DNA of 64,000 nt from Candidatus Omnitrophota bacterium (lineage in GTDB: Bacteria > Omnitrophota > Gorgyraeia > 2-02-FULL-51-18), in the NCBI GenBank assembly GCA_022072175.1, contig JAJVIE010000003.1, positions 601,840-665,839 on the forward strand. The letters run 5' to 3'. A model generated the notes under the pieces. That model had not been told where the DNA came from, ran no database searches, and saw only the letters and a list, made by a program, of their open reading frames with translations. The position numbers and the translations under genes are program-made. How positions within the stretch are numbered: the stretch's first letter is position 1; each line of letters opens with the position of its first letter. Positions 43,647 to 51,587 of the stretch are shown here, piece by piece.

Positions 43647-44227
43647 ACGGGGCACGCCCCCTTGGGCAGGTCTTCCCTGACGTACCCGCAACGCGTACAC
43701 ACCGCATAGGTATGCTGCATCGTCCACAGGGCCGGATCTTCGAGCACCGCACGGATCAGCGAGTAGTGCTTGCTTTCGCTGAGACGTGACCGTTGCATGG
43801 ACCTTATCGGCTCCCAGACGGCCGACCGCTGAGCATCCGCGATACGTTGCGGGTAGCTCCGCTGCCATTCTTCCTTCTCCGAGAGCATGGCCGAGCGGAG
43901 ATTCTCTCCGGAGCCGTTCGCCTGCACCGAACGCGGTGTCATTGGCGGCGTAACCCCGAGCCGGCGCATCGAACGCTCGTGGTTGCGGGCATGGACGCGT
44001 TCGGCGAATGCCAGCGCCTCGAACAGTGAGCGGATCCCCGCGTAGGACTCGACTTCCGCTTGGTGAGCGTACGCCTCGTAGGCGGCGGCCGTCTCTTCCT
44101 CGGCGCTCAAGGCGGACCCCACGATCTCCGTAGGTGAGCGGGATGGCAACAGAGTCTCCGCGGAGCTCCGCGCGGATGCGATAAGCACGAGCGCACAACA
44201 ACCGATCACGATCGGTATGCGTTCCAT
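43607..44227 (-). CDS. rubrerythrin with an N-terminal signal peptide
   Basis: 206 residues. Signal peptide (1-24, ending RSSAE), then the ferritin-like diiron domain: SAEEETAAAYEAYAHQAEVE and ALAFAERVHARNH (E-x2-H ligands), and a C-terminal rubredoxin-like zinc/iron knuckle CTRCGYV ... CPVC. Rubrerythrins normally are cytoplasmic peroxidases, so export is unusual. Overlap with dsbD suggests it is supplied with electrons across the membrane. Confidence 0.82.
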   Translation of the reverse strand: MERIPIVIGCCALVLIASARSSAETLLPSRSPTEIVGSALSAEEETAAAYEAYAHQAEVESYAGIRSLFEALAFAERVHARNHERSMRRLGVTPPMTPRSVQANGSGENLRSAMLSEKEEWQRSYPQRIADAQRSAVWEPIRSMQRSRLSESKHYSLIRAVLEDPALWTMQHTYAVCTRCGYVREDLPKGACPVCEAAVDQFALIG

Positions 44228-44279
44228 GGCGCACCTCCCTTCCCGATCCCATCATAACTCGAGCAGGAGGTCTTGGGAC

Positions 44280-44293
44280 GTGACGCGCGTCAC
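44280..44293. promoter_or_regulatory. 14-bp perfect palindrome upstream of the rubrerythrin-dsbD operon
   Basis: GTGACGCGCGTCAC, two-fold symmetric. A TATGAT -10 lies at 44251-44256; the palindrome covers the position just upstream of where a -35 would be, as expected of an activator site. No TF family assigned. Confidence 0.45.
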
Positions 44294-44327
44294 TCCGGGA
44301 AGGCGCGGCTGTACCCGCACAAGAACA

Positions 44328-44837
44328 TCAGGACTCGGAGGTGGTCCTGAGGCGGGCGCGAACCGTACCGGAGCCCGCCGCGGGCTGCCCCGGATCAAGC
44401 ACATAACCGGCCCGCGCGCGGCTATAGTCGATGGTCTTGGGCGAACCGACGACCTGTTTGACCGGGGAAGCGTTCTCGACATCGACGCTCAAGGGATGCT
44501 CCTGGCGGCTGTGCGCCAGTGCGTACGGATCCTTCGGCGGGAGCGGTGTCGGATCCGGAGTCGTGTCCGCGGTGGTCGTCGAGGCCGCCACGACGGTCGA
44601 GGTGCTGTTGGCCGGTGGGGGGTTCTTCGGAACGAAGCGCAACCGCAGGGTGTTGCGGGGCGCGGCCGGAGACGCGCTCGACGCGGGCTGAGGCTGACCC
44701 GAAGAGACCAAGACCCCGGTCTGCTTCCGGGTTTCCTCCGCGGACGATCCGATCGACGACGTCAGACCCAGACACAACACCGCAACGGCGAGCATCGGCC
44801 GTTGCGGTGAGCGGATCCTCATCCTAAGGCCCGACAT
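44328..44837 (-). CDS. exported Ser/Thr/Pro-rich protein, unknown
   Basis: 169 residues. Signal peptide (about 12-32), then a low-complexity Ser/Thr/Pro/Ala region (SSGQPQPASSASPAAP, STSTVVAASTTTADTTPDPT) and a short C-terminal segment. No family recognised. Start at ATG 44837; MRIRSPQRP six residues in is an alternative. Confidence 0.6.
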   Translation of the reverse strand: MSGLRMRIRSPQRPMLAVAVLCLGLTSSIGSSAEETRKQTGVLVSSGQPQPASSASPAAPRNTLRLRFVPKNPPPANSTSTVVAASTTTADTTPDPTPLPPKDPYALAHSRQEHPLSVDVENASPVKQVVGSPKTIDYSRARAGYVLDPGQPAAGSGTVRARLRTTSES

Positions 44838-44849
44838 GACGCCTAACCG

Positions 44850-45395
44850 CTATTCCCTGTTGTTGGGATTGGCGGGCACAGCGCCGACGTTCGGATTGCG
44901 CGGCGTGGCCAGGACCGTGTTCGGATTCCTGGGATTGGCGGCGACGTTCGGGTTGACGGGCGGAGCGGCCTGAACGTTGGGATTGGCGAGGGCTACGCCG
45001 GGATTGACGGCCCCGGTCGACACCGCGCCGATCTGAGCGTTCGGGTTCAAGGCCCCGGGACCGACATTGGGATTGACCTCGACCGTGTAGGCCGGGGTAC
45101 GATTGAGATTGGGGTTCTGCGGGATATCCACGGTCGGGTCGAACAGATCATCGCCTTCTCGCGCGATCTCGCGCTCGAGGTCTTGCAGCTCCTTCTCGTC
45201 CTTCAGGTCCTGCTCGCTCATGTCAAGCTCTTCATCACCCGTCACTTCGGCGGACGCGGACACCGAAGACCCGCTATCGCTCTGGCTCGCCTCGGCCGGC
45301 TCGCTTTTCTTCTTCATCAAGGCAGCCTCGGCCACGGACGAGACCGAGAACATCGCCATCAACAACAACACCGAGAGCGTCCATCTGGATTGCAT
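44850..45395 (-). CDS. exported protein with Asn-Pro-Asn-x repeats
   Basis: 181 residues. Signal peptide (1-24, SVAEA), an acidic/charged region (EELDMSEQDLKDEKELQDLE, coiled), and a C-terminal 80-residue stretch built of degenerate NPN units (NPNVGPG, NPNAQIG, NPGVALANPNVQ, NPNVAANPRNPN, NPNVGAVPANPNN). The repeat resembles the NANP/NVDP type of asparagine-proline repeat and is likely extended. AAGGAG precedes ATG 45395. Function unknown. Confidence 0.7.
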   Translation of the reverse strand: MQSRWTLSVLLLMAMFSVSSVAEAALMKKKSEPAEASQSDSGSSVSASAEVTGDEELDMSEQDLKDEKELQDLEREIAREGDDLFDPTVDIPQNPNLNRTPAYTVEVNPNVGPGALNPNAQIGAVSTGAVNPGVALANPNVQAAPPVNPNVAANPRNPNTVLATPRNPNVGAVPANPNNRE

Positions 45396-45481
45396 GTGAG
45401 GTCTCCTTGTCTTTGTTTAAGTATTACTTATCAATATTATTCATAACTTATCATGCTTCGAGCCCTATTTCAACATCAAAT
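45396..45481. other. AT-rich intergenic stretch before the NPN-repeat gene
   Basis: 86 bases of unusually AT-rich DNA, with several TAATAT/TTGATA-like hexamers on the minus strand that could form overlapping promoters for the gene at 44850-45395. No single -35/-10 pair can be chosen with confidence. Confidence 0.4.
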
Positions 45482-45889
45482 TCACGCGAAGACGCCGGTT
45501 CCCCCAACGTTACCGGCCTCATTGATCGTAACCGTGCTGACACCGTCCCCTCCGTTGGTCGCGTTGCGCGTCGCGGTCATCGTGAACGTGGTCGCCGTCG
45601 CGCTGGTGATGCCGTAGGTGAAATGCGGGGTCTGCCCAGCCGGGTTGGCGTTCGGATTGAAATCCAGCTGGGCCATATTGTTGGTATAGGTGTTGTTCTG
45701 TATGAAGAAGCGCAGTTGGGCCTGTCGCGAAGCGTTGAGCATATTGAGGGCCTCGGCCCTGCGCGAACGCTCGGCGGTATTCGTGAAGATCGGCAGGGCC
45801 AGACCCACGAGCACCACCAGCACGATAACCGCGATGAGCAGCTCGAGCAGCGTAAAACCCGCCCGGCGGTGTCCGTTCAGGTCGGCCAC
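45482..45889 (-). CDS. second major-pilin-like type IV pilin
   Basis: 135 residues starting at GTG 45889, with GGAG 6 nt upstream. VADLNGHRRAG|FTLLELLIAVIVLVVLVGLA is a class III signal with Glu+5. The helix has AERSRRAEALNMLNASRQ, and the head ends DGVSTVTINEAGNVGGTGVFA, almost identical to the pilA at 24100. It overlaps the upstream lipoprotein gene by 13 nt, so the two are translationally coupled. Probably a paralogue used in a different filament or condition. Confidence 0.83.
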   Translation of the reverse strand: MADLNGHRRAGFTLLELLIAVIVLVVLVGLALPIFTNTAERSRRAEALNMLNASRQAQLRFFIQNNTYTNNMAQLDFNPNANPAGQTPHFTYGITSATATTFTMTATRNATNGGDGVSTVTINEAGNVGGTGVFA

Positions 45890-46710
45890 TGCGACTCCAC
45901 GGCCGACTCCAGGCCGTCCTCGAGGTCGGGCAGGAAATCCAGGTCCGTCAGGTTCTCGATGTGATCCACTGATACGGCGAAGCGGTCCAGGTGGATCGGT
46001 GAGTACGGCGCGTTGGGCACCATGAACGCGGCGATGGTCAGATCGCCGTCCGCCGCGGAGCCGGTCTGCGCCACGGCGAACACGTGCGAAGGGACGGCGA
46101 CCCGGCTCGGACCGATCCATTGGAGCTCCCCGAGATAGACCGGTCCGACACAGACCCTGACCTCGCGACCCCGGCCGATCGTCCGGACACGGTCCAGCAA
46201 CGACGGCCACAGCGAGGCGGCCACGGATGGATCGAGCGGAGCCCGGACGGACAGATACGCCCTCTCGGTCATCGCGGCTGGACCCTCAGCCGGAGAGGTT
46301 TCCGGCACCAGCAATCCCGCGACGTAAGCGCGGTTCTCGTAGTCGATGGTCTCGGAACGCTCCCCTTTGAGGAGTTCGGGATCGGGTCTCAAGACACGCT
46401 TCGGGTCAGGGGTCGGTGGAGGTGTCGCGCTCATGCTGAACGCGATCCAGCGAGCGTTCTTGGTCTGGGGGTCGGCGCAGAGGACATAACCGGGGCGATA
46501 CACGAAACGCCCGTCCAACGAGGGATATCCGTACCGGAGGTGGGCCTTCTCGGATTCCCACTCCTGACGGTCGACGACGCGGGGCCTGACCGCCTCGCCT
46601 GGCCCTGAGGCCGGGCGCCAACCCCATCCGGCGCAACCCGCCAAAAAAAGAGCCGTGCCGAGCGTGACCGCCCGGAGACACCAGGCGGTCCAGGCCGGCA
46701 GGGATCGCAT
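45877..46710 (-). CDS. lipoprotein resembling a non-specific endonuclease (NUC1) but lacking DRGH
   Basis: 277 residues (start ATG 46710, with AAGGA nine bases upstream; an ATG at 46737 would add nine residues). Lipobox LFLAGC at the signal peptide end. The body follows the DNA/RNA non-specific endonuclease fold: VRVCVGPVYLG, RVAVPSHVFAVAQ, AFMVPNAPYSP, SVDHIENLTDLDFLPDLED. The catalytic DRGH position reads RAYVAGLLVP, so the active His is absent. Predicted membrane-bound pseudo-nuclease, coupled to a pilin gene. Confidence 0.72.
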   Translation of the reverse strand: MRSLPAWTAWCLRAVTLGTALFLAGCAGWGWRPASGPGEAVRPRVVDRQEWESEKAHLRYGYPSLDGRFVYRPGYVLCADPQTKNARWIAFSMSATPPPTPDPKRVLRPDPELLKGERSETIDYENRAYVAGLLVPETSPAEGPAAMTERAYLSVRAPLDPSVAASLWPSLLDRVRTIGRGREVRVCVGPVYLGELQWIGPSRVAVPSHVFAVAQTGSAADGDLTIAAFMVPNAPYSPIHLDRFAVSVDHIENLTDLDFLPDLEDGLESAVESQWPT

Positions 46711-46743
46711 CACCGTCGATCCTTCACGACGAGGCATGGGGCT

Positions 46744-46773
46744 ATTCTAACGGTCGAGTCGCGCGGCGGTCAA
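46744..46773 (-). promoter_or_regulatory. promoter of the pseudo-nuclease lipoprotein/pilin operon
   Basis: Minus strand TTGACC, 18-nt spacer, TAGAAT. Predicted start near 46737, so a leader of about 27 nt if ATG 46710 is used. Confidence 0.6.
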
Positions 46774-46780
46774 TACGGAA

Positions 46781-46807
46781 GAACCCCGCGCTGTTGGCGC
46801 GGGGTTC
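46781..46807 (-). terminator. hairpin after the tRNA-Met gene
   Basis: 11-bp perfect stem (46781-46791 with 46797-46807), 5-nt loop, then TTCCG on the minus strand. The T-run is short, so termination efficiency is uncertain. Confidence 0.65.
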
Positions 46808-46811
46808 GAGA

Positions 46812-46888
46812 TGGTGGCGGTGAGTGGATTCGAACCACTGACACAACGGGTATGAACCGTTTGCTCTAGCCAGCTGAGCTACACCGCC
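46812..46888 (-). tRNA. tRNA-Met (anticodon CAT), elongator type
   Basis: 77 nt on the minus strand, from GGCGGTG at 46888 to CCA at 46812. The acceptor pairs G1-C72, so it lacks the initiator C1-A72 mismatch; the D arm has TAGCTCAGCTGGCTAGAGC, the T arm GGTTCGAATCC. The anticodon CAT is at 46852-46854 (plus strand atg). CCA is encoded. An Ile2 (lysidine) identity is conceivable for a CAU tRNA, but the body resembles elongator Met. Confidence 0.88.
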
Positions 46889-46898
46889 GGGAGCAGAT

Positions 46899-46904
46899 AT
46901 TCTA
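46899..46904 (-). promoter_or_regulatory. -10 box of tRNA-Met
   Basis: TAGAAT 10 nt before the mature 5' end, with a weak TTTCAG-type -35 inside the 3' end of mnmA. Confidence 0.4.
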
Positions 46905-48029
46905 GTCTGCGGGGGGTCCGACTGAAAGCGATTTTTTGAAAGCCCTCCGGATCCACCCGCCCCCGATGACGACGCCTTCGGGGTCATAGGCGACGGCGGC
47001 TTGGCCCGGCGTCACGGCCCTGACGGGCGGATCGAGGAGCAGCTCGACGCGGTCCCCGTCGATCGTCGTGATCCTCGCCGGTGCCGCCGGAGAACGGTAT
47101 CGGACCTTGAGGTTCACCGGGCCCGACCGCGGCTCGAGCATCCAGTTGAAACGTCCGACCTCCACCCGATCGCACCACAACTCATCCTCCGGTCCGACCC
47201 GTACCGTGTTGCTGTCAGCGTCGATGGCCGTCACGTAACGAGCGGCCGGTCCGGAGCCCAGACCTTTTCGCTGACCGATGGTATAACGGTAGGCTCCCTC
47301 GTGCGTACCCAAGCGTTGCCCCGCTCCGTCGATGAGATCGCCCTGACCGGGCAAGCGGTCCGGAGCGTAGCGCTCGATGAAATCCGTATAGCGTCCGGGT
47401 ACGAAGCAGATCTCCTGGCTGTCCGGCTTGCCGTGGACCCGGAGACCCAGCTCCCTGGCCAATGCGCGGACCTCCGGCTTGCCCAGCTCGCCCAAAGGCA
47501 GAAGCGTGCGCGAGAGCTGTTGTTGATCCAATCCGAACAGCACGTACGACTGGTCCTTGCCCTCATCGACCCCCTTTCGCACGGACAACCGTCCGCTTCG
47601 GGCGTCCCTTACCAATCTCGCGTAGTGCCCGGTGGCCACAGCGACCGCGCCGAGCTGAGCGGCCTTATCCAGCAGAACGCCGAACTTGATCCGGGAGTTG
47701 CACTCGACACAGGGATTGGGGGTCCGACCGGCCAGGTATTCCTCGGCGAACCTGTCGATGATCGCGGTCTTGAACTCTTCGGAGAGGTCCATGACGTAGT
47801 ACGGGATACCAAGCGACCGGGCGACATTACGGGCATCATCGATATCGCGAAGCGAGCAGCAGCCCTTGGAGCGCTCGTCCCGACACTCACCCGACGACCA
47901 CGTCTTGATGGTCACGCCGATCACATCGTAACCCGCGCGCTGGAGCAGATGCGCGCAGACGGAACTGTCCACGCCGCCGGAGAGGGCGGCAACGACACGG
48001 CTCCCTTTGGGGGGCGCTGCTGGGGTCAT
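46902..48029 (-). CDS. mnmA: tRNA-specific 2-thiouridylase
   Basis: 375 residues. PP-loop AALSGGVDSSVCAHLL, TGHYARLV, NPCVECN and DSQEICFVPG match MnmA; the two catalytic cysteines are in NPCVEC and SQEICF. It 2-thiolates U34 of Lys, Glu and Gln tRNAs. The 3' end overlaps the tRNA-Met promoter. Follows tatA with 38 nt in between. Confidence 0.93.
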   Translation of the reverse strand: MTPAAPPKGSRVVAALSGGVDSSVCAHLLQRAGYDVIGVTIKTWSSGECRDERSKGCCSLRDIDDARNVARSLGIPYYVMDLSEEFKTAIIDRFAEEYLAGRTPNPCVECNSRIKFGVLLDKAAQLGAVAVATGHYARLVRDARSGRLSVRKGVDEGKDQSYVLFGLDQQQLSRTLLPLGELGKPEVRALARELGLRVHGKPDSQEICFVPGRYTDFIERYAPDRLPGQGDLIDGAGQRLGTHEGAYRYTIGQRKGLGSGPAARYVTAIDADSNTVRVGPEDELWCDRVEVGRFNWMLEPRSGPVNLKVRYRSPAAPARITTIDGDRVELLLDPPVRAVTPGQAAVAYDPEGVVIGGGWIRRAFKKSLSVGPPAD

Positions 48030-48067
48030 GGATCGGGTCCTGTTCCCGCCGGGGGTGCGGGGTTCGG

Positions 48068-48244
48068 TTACTTCCGGTCTTCTTTGGAGCGGCTGTTGTC
48101 CTCGCCGCTTTCCTTCATCGCCCGCTTGAATTCACGGATGCCCTCTCCGAGACTCTTACCGATCTCGGGCAGGCGGTTGGCTCCGAAGAGCAAGAGGCAG
48201 ATGAGCAGGATGACGAGCAGTTCAGTGAGGCCGATGCCGAACAT
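48068..48244 (-). CDS. tatA: TatA/TatE-type Sec-independent translocase subunit
   Basis: 58 residues: [20 protein letters not shown] forms the membrane helix, followed by the amphipathic [20 protein letters not shown] segment with the TatA 'F-G-x-x-x-L-P' start and a charged C-terminus. TatC is not in the window. Supports export of folded redox proteins such as the Rieske subunit. Too short for most length cut-offs. Confidence 0.9.
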   Translation of the reverse strand: MFGIGLTELLVILLICLLLFGANRLPEIGKSLGEGIREFKRAMKESGEDNSRSKEDRK

Positions 48245-48265
48245 GGGTGCTCCGTGGTTTAGAAC

Positions 48266-48294
48266 AGATTAACCGCTCAGGGCCGGGCTGTCAA
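48266..48294 (-). promoter_or_regulatory. promoter of tatA-mnmA
   Basis: Minus strand TTGACA, 17-nt spacer, TAATCT. Leader of about 15 nt with CGGAG before ATG 48244. It lies beside the ispB stop codon. Confidence 0.7.
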
Positions 48295-48303
48295 ACGTCG
48301 GTA

Positions 48304-49299
48304 TCAGTAGGCCCGGTCGTAGCAGAATCGGGCCAATGCGCTCAGCGTGTCCCTCGTCGTCGAGGCCGGCAGGCGCTCCAAAGCACCCAGGGCCGTACGG
48401 GTGTAATGGCCCGCTCTCTCGAGAGCGCGGTCGATGGCCCCCGTGGATCGAGCCTTGTCACGGACCTTCGCGAAAAGGTCCGGTGCGCCGGAACGGACCT
48501 CGGCCAAGAGCTCGGCGCGATCGACCGGAGCCAACGCCTCGAACAGGTACAGGACCGGGAGGGTCACGTCGTTCTTTTCGACGTCCAGACCCGCCGTCTT
48601 GCCCAAGTCCCGGGTCTCTTGGGTCAGGTCCAGGCAATCATCGACGATCTGAAAGGCCATCCCGAGATTCTCACCGTAATCGCCGAGACGTTTGGATCCC
48701 TCCAGACCCAGACCGCCGAGATAGGCGCCGCCGGCGCAGGAAGCCTGGAACAGGATCGCGGTCTTCTGATAGATGATGCGCAGGTACTCGTCCTGGCTCA
48801 TCAGGTAATCGGAGCGCTTCTCGATCTGTTTCATCTCCCCTTCGCACATCACGCGCGCGCAAGCCGACAGGGCTTGGCTGATCCAAGGATCCTGGATCGA
48901 TGCGATGAGCATGAACGACTTGGCGTACAGATAGTCGCCCGCCACGATGGACAAGTCTCGGCCGTACTTGGAATGGACGGATGGACGGTTCCTGCGGTAC
49001 TCCGACTCATCGATGATGTCGTCGTGCACGAGGGTCGCCGTGTGGATCAATTCGACGGCGACGGCCAGCTTGATCGATGCCTCGGGCGACTTACCGCCCA
49101 ATCGGGCGCTCAGCAGGGTGAGCGCCGGACGCAGGTACTTGCCCCGCATCGAAAGGATGTGCTGTTGGATATCGTGGATCAGCGCGTCGGTGGAGGACAT
49201 TTCGGATTCCAGGAGCGAGCGGAACGCCTCCAGCTCCGTCCGAACGGGTGCGTACAGGTCTTCGAGCTTGCCCGGGGATGTCATCGCGGGTGTTTTCAT
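48304..49299 (-). CDS. polyprenyl diphosphate synthase (quinone side-chain type)
   Basis: 331 residues. First Asp-rich motif LVHDDIIDE, second FQIVDDCLD, and the KYLRPALTLL / R-x2-R-P substrate-binding segments. Likely makes octaprenyl or longer all-trans chains for menaquinone or ubiquinone, the substrate of the bc complex encoded at 9113-11600. It carries its own TTGGCC-17-TATGCT promoter with the ATG 7 nt later. Chain length cannot be fixed from sequence. Confidence 0.88.
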   Translation of the reverse strand: MKTPAMTSPGKLEDLYAPVRTELEAFRSLLESEMSSTDALIHDIQQHILSMRGKYLRPALTLLSARLGGKSPEASIKLAVAVELIHTATLVHDDIIDESEYRRNRPSVHSKYGRDLSIVAGDYLYAKSFMLIASIQDPWISQALSACARVMCEGEMKQIEKRSDYLMSQDEYLRIIYQKTAILFQASCAGGAYLGGLGLEGSKRLGDYGENLGMAFQIVDDCLDLTQETRDLGKTAGLDVEKNDVTLPVLYLFEALAPVDRAELLAEVRSGAPDLFAKVRDKARSTGAIDRALERAGHYTRTALGALERLPASTTRDTLSALARFCYDRAY

Positions 49300-49306
49300 G
49301 GGCTAC

Positions 49307-49335
49307 AGCATATCAGCCGGGGATCGAGCGGCCAA
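49307..49335 (-). promoter_or_regulatory. promoter of the polyprenyl synthase gene (leaderless)
   Basis: Minus strand TTGGCC, 17-nt spacer, TATGCT, 7 nt to ATG 49299. Confidence 0.65.
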
Positions 49336-49338
49336 CGA

Positions 49339-50607
49339 TTAAAACCCTCCCTCACGAACGGCCCCGGCGACATGGTCGGCTTCCGCCGGACCATGAAGCG
49401 TCGACAGGAAGCAGGCCTCGAACGCCGAGGGCGGCAGATACACGCCGCGCTTCAGAAGACGCTTGAAGTAACGCGAATAGCGGGCCTTGTCCGTTCCGGA
49501 GACTCCGCGCCAATCGTGAACGGGCCTGTCGGAGAAGAACACCGTGAACATCGCTCCGACCCGCTGGAGGCTCACCGGGACCCGAGCGGCCCTGAAGGCT
49601 TCCGACAGCCGCGCGGCGAAGACCGCGCAATCGTTCTCGAGCTTGCGGTACCGCTCGGGGGTCAGGCGCCTGAGCACGCTCGATCCAGCCGCCATGGACA
49701 TCGGGTTGCCCGACAAGGTCCCGGCTTGGTACACCGGGCCGGAGGGCGAAAGCCGATCCATGATCTCCGCTCGTCCGCCGAACGCGCCCACCGGGAGCCC
49801 GCCGCCGATGATCTTGCCCAGCGTGGTCAGGTCCGGGCGGACGCCGTACAACGCCTGCGCTCCTCCGAGGGCCACCCGAAAACCCGTCATGACCTCATCG
49901 AAGATCAGGACGGTGCCGGCAGCCGTGCACAGCCGGCGCAGCGTCTCGAGAAAACCCGGCCGGGGCGGCACGACGCCCATATTGCCGCAGACCGGCTCCA
50001 GGATGACGGCGGCCGTGCGGCGGCCGTGTTCGGAGAAATAGCCCCGAAGCGCTTCGGCGTCGTTGTACGGCAGGACCGTCGTCAGCTCCGCGAGAGCGCC
50101 GGGTATACCCGCGGAATCCGGTGACCCGAACGTCGCCAGCCCGCTTCCCGCCTTGACCAGCAGGCTGTCCGCATGGCCGTGGTAGCAGCCTTCGAATTTG
50201 ACCACGCGGTCCCTGCCGGTATGACCTCGCGCCAAGCGCAAGGCGCCCATTACCGCTTCGGTGCCCGAGCTGGTGAAGCGGATCTTCTCGATGGAGGGAT
50301 AATGCCGCCGTATCTCGATGGCCAGATCGGTCTCGGCCGTCGTTACCGTACCGAAGCTCGTCCCCCGGGCGGCCTGCGTTTGAAGAGCCGAGCCGACCTG
50401 CGCGTCGGCGTGCCCCAGGATGATCGCCCCCCAGGACAGGCAGAGGTCGACGTACTCACGTCCGTCCGTGTCATAGAGATACGCGCCGAGACCGCGCTCC
50501 ATGAACACAGGCTCCCCTCCGACGGCCTTGAAGGCCCTCACCGGACTGTTGACGCCGCCCGGGAACTGACGCAACGCTTCGGCCCAACGCTTGGATCGCG
50601 GTCTCAT
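49339..50607 (-). CDS. hemL: glutamate-1-semialdehyde 2,1-aminomutase
   Basis: 422 residues. PLP enzyme of the C5 haem pathway. FPGGVNSPVRAFKAVGGEPVF, RFTSSGTEAVMGALRLARG, FEGCYHGHAD, LIFDEVMTGFR and LGKIIGGGLPVGAFGG (catalytic Lys) are all typical HemL segments. ATG 50607 overlaps the hemB stop by 4 nt. Converts glutamate-1-semialdehyde to ALA, the step after HemA. Confidence 0.95.
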   Translation of the reverse strand: MRPRSKRWAEALRQFPGGVNSPVRAFKAVGGEPVFMERGLGAYLYDTDGREYVDLCLSWGAIILGHADAQVGSALQTQAARGTSFGTVTTAETDLAIEIRRHYPSIEKIRFTSSGTEAVMGALRLARGHTGRDRVVKFEGCYHGHADSLLVKAGSGLATFGSPDSAGIPGALAELTTVLPYNDAEALRGYFSEHGRRTAAVILEPVCGNMGVVPPRPGFLETLRRLCTAAGTVLIFDEVMTGFRVALGGAQALYGVRPDLTTLGKIIGGGLPVGAFGGRAEIMDRLSPSGPVYQAGTLSGNPMSMAAGSSVLRRLTPERYRKLENDCAVFAARLSEAFRAARVPVSLQRVGAMFTVFFSDRPVHDWRGVSGTDKARYSRYFKRLLKRGVYLPPSAFEACFLSTLHGPAEADHVAGAVREGGF

Positions 50608-51587
50608 CGGGCGAGCCATCCGGAGATCTGACGGCACCAGTAGGTGATCATGAAAGCGGCTCCCGCCCTTTTGTAGGAAAGATGGGTCTCCAGCACCACG
50701 CGCCGCTCGTCGATCCAGCCTTTGGCGGACGCGGCTTTGATCATCGCGTATTCCCCGCTCACCGCATAACATCCGACAGGCACATCCACAGAGGAGCGGA
50801 CCGCTGAGATCACGTCCCCATAGGCCAGAGCGGGCTTGACGAGGATCAGGTCCGCTCCCTGTTCGACGTCAAGACGGGCTTCCCGGACCGCCTCCCTGAG
50901 GTTGGCGGGGTCCATCTGATAGGTGCGCCGGTCACCGAAAGCCGGGGTGCTGCCGGCGGCGTCCCTGAACGGACCGTACAGTGACGATGCGTACTTGACG
51001 GCGTACGACAGCAGGACCGTATCTTGGGCCCCGGCCTGATCGAGGGCCTTGCGAAGGTGAGCGATCCGCCCGTCCATCATATCGCTGGGCGCGACGATGT
51101 CAGCCCCCGCTCCGGCATGGGATACGGCGGTCCGCGCCAGCGTCTCGAGCGTCGGATCGTTGAGGATGCGGCCATCCCGATCGACATGACCGCAATGACC
51201 GTGCGAATGATACTCGCACAAGCAAACATCCGTGATCACCAGCATCGACGGGAAGCGTCTTTTGATCGCTCGGACCGCGTTCTGGACGACGCCATCGTCA
51301 TCGTAGGCGGACCGCGCCGCTTCGTCCTTATGGGCAGGCAGGCCGAAGAGGATGACGGCCGGAACACCGGCTTTGACCAGAAGCTCACATTCCTTCAAGG
51401 CCTCGCTCTGGCTCAACTGGAACTGACCGGGCATGGATGGGATGGGTTTACGCCTGCGGCCGCTCAGGACCTCGGAAACGAAGAGCGGCTGGACAAGGTC
51501 CCGTACGTCCAAGCGGCATTCCGCCGTGGCGCTTCGCAGGGAATCCTGTTGGCGCAAACGGCGCGGGCGTTCGTGGGGATGGCTCAA
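50604..51587 (-). CDS. hemB: delta-aminolevulinic acid dehydratase (porphobilinogen synthase)
   Basis: 327 residues. Zinc site DVCLCEYHSHGHCG (three Cys), first Schiff-base Lys region VKYASSLYGPFRDAAGS, second LVKPALAYGD. TTG start at 51587, overlapping the cobA-hemD stop. Condenses two ALA to porphobilinogen. Confidence 0.94.
   Translation of the reverse strand: MSHPHERPRRLRQQDSLRSATAECRLDVRDLVQPLFVSEVLSGRRRKPIPSMPGQFQLSQSEALKECELLVKAGVPAVILFGLPAHKDEAARSAYDDDGVVQNAVRAIKRRFPSMLVITDVCLCEYHSHGHCGHVDRDGRILNDPTLETLARTAVSHAGAGADIVAPSDMMDGRIAHLRKALDQAGAQDTVLLSYAVKYASSLYGPFRDAAGSTPAFGDRRTYQMDPANLREAVREARLDVEQGADLILVKPALAYGDVISAVRSSVDVPVGCYAVSGEYAMIKAASAKGWIDERRVVLETHLSYKRAGAAFMITYWCRQISGWLAR

Noticed and set aside
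43647..44255. N-terminal extension of DsbD
   Set aside because: It covers the rubrerythrin coding region in another frame; the DsbD signal peptide begins near 43646.
46812..46888. tRNA-Ile2 (CAU) or initiator tRNA
   Set aside because: A G1-C72 pair excludes the initiator and the body resembles elongator Met; Ile2 identity cannot be excluded without comparison to other CAU tRNAs of the genome.
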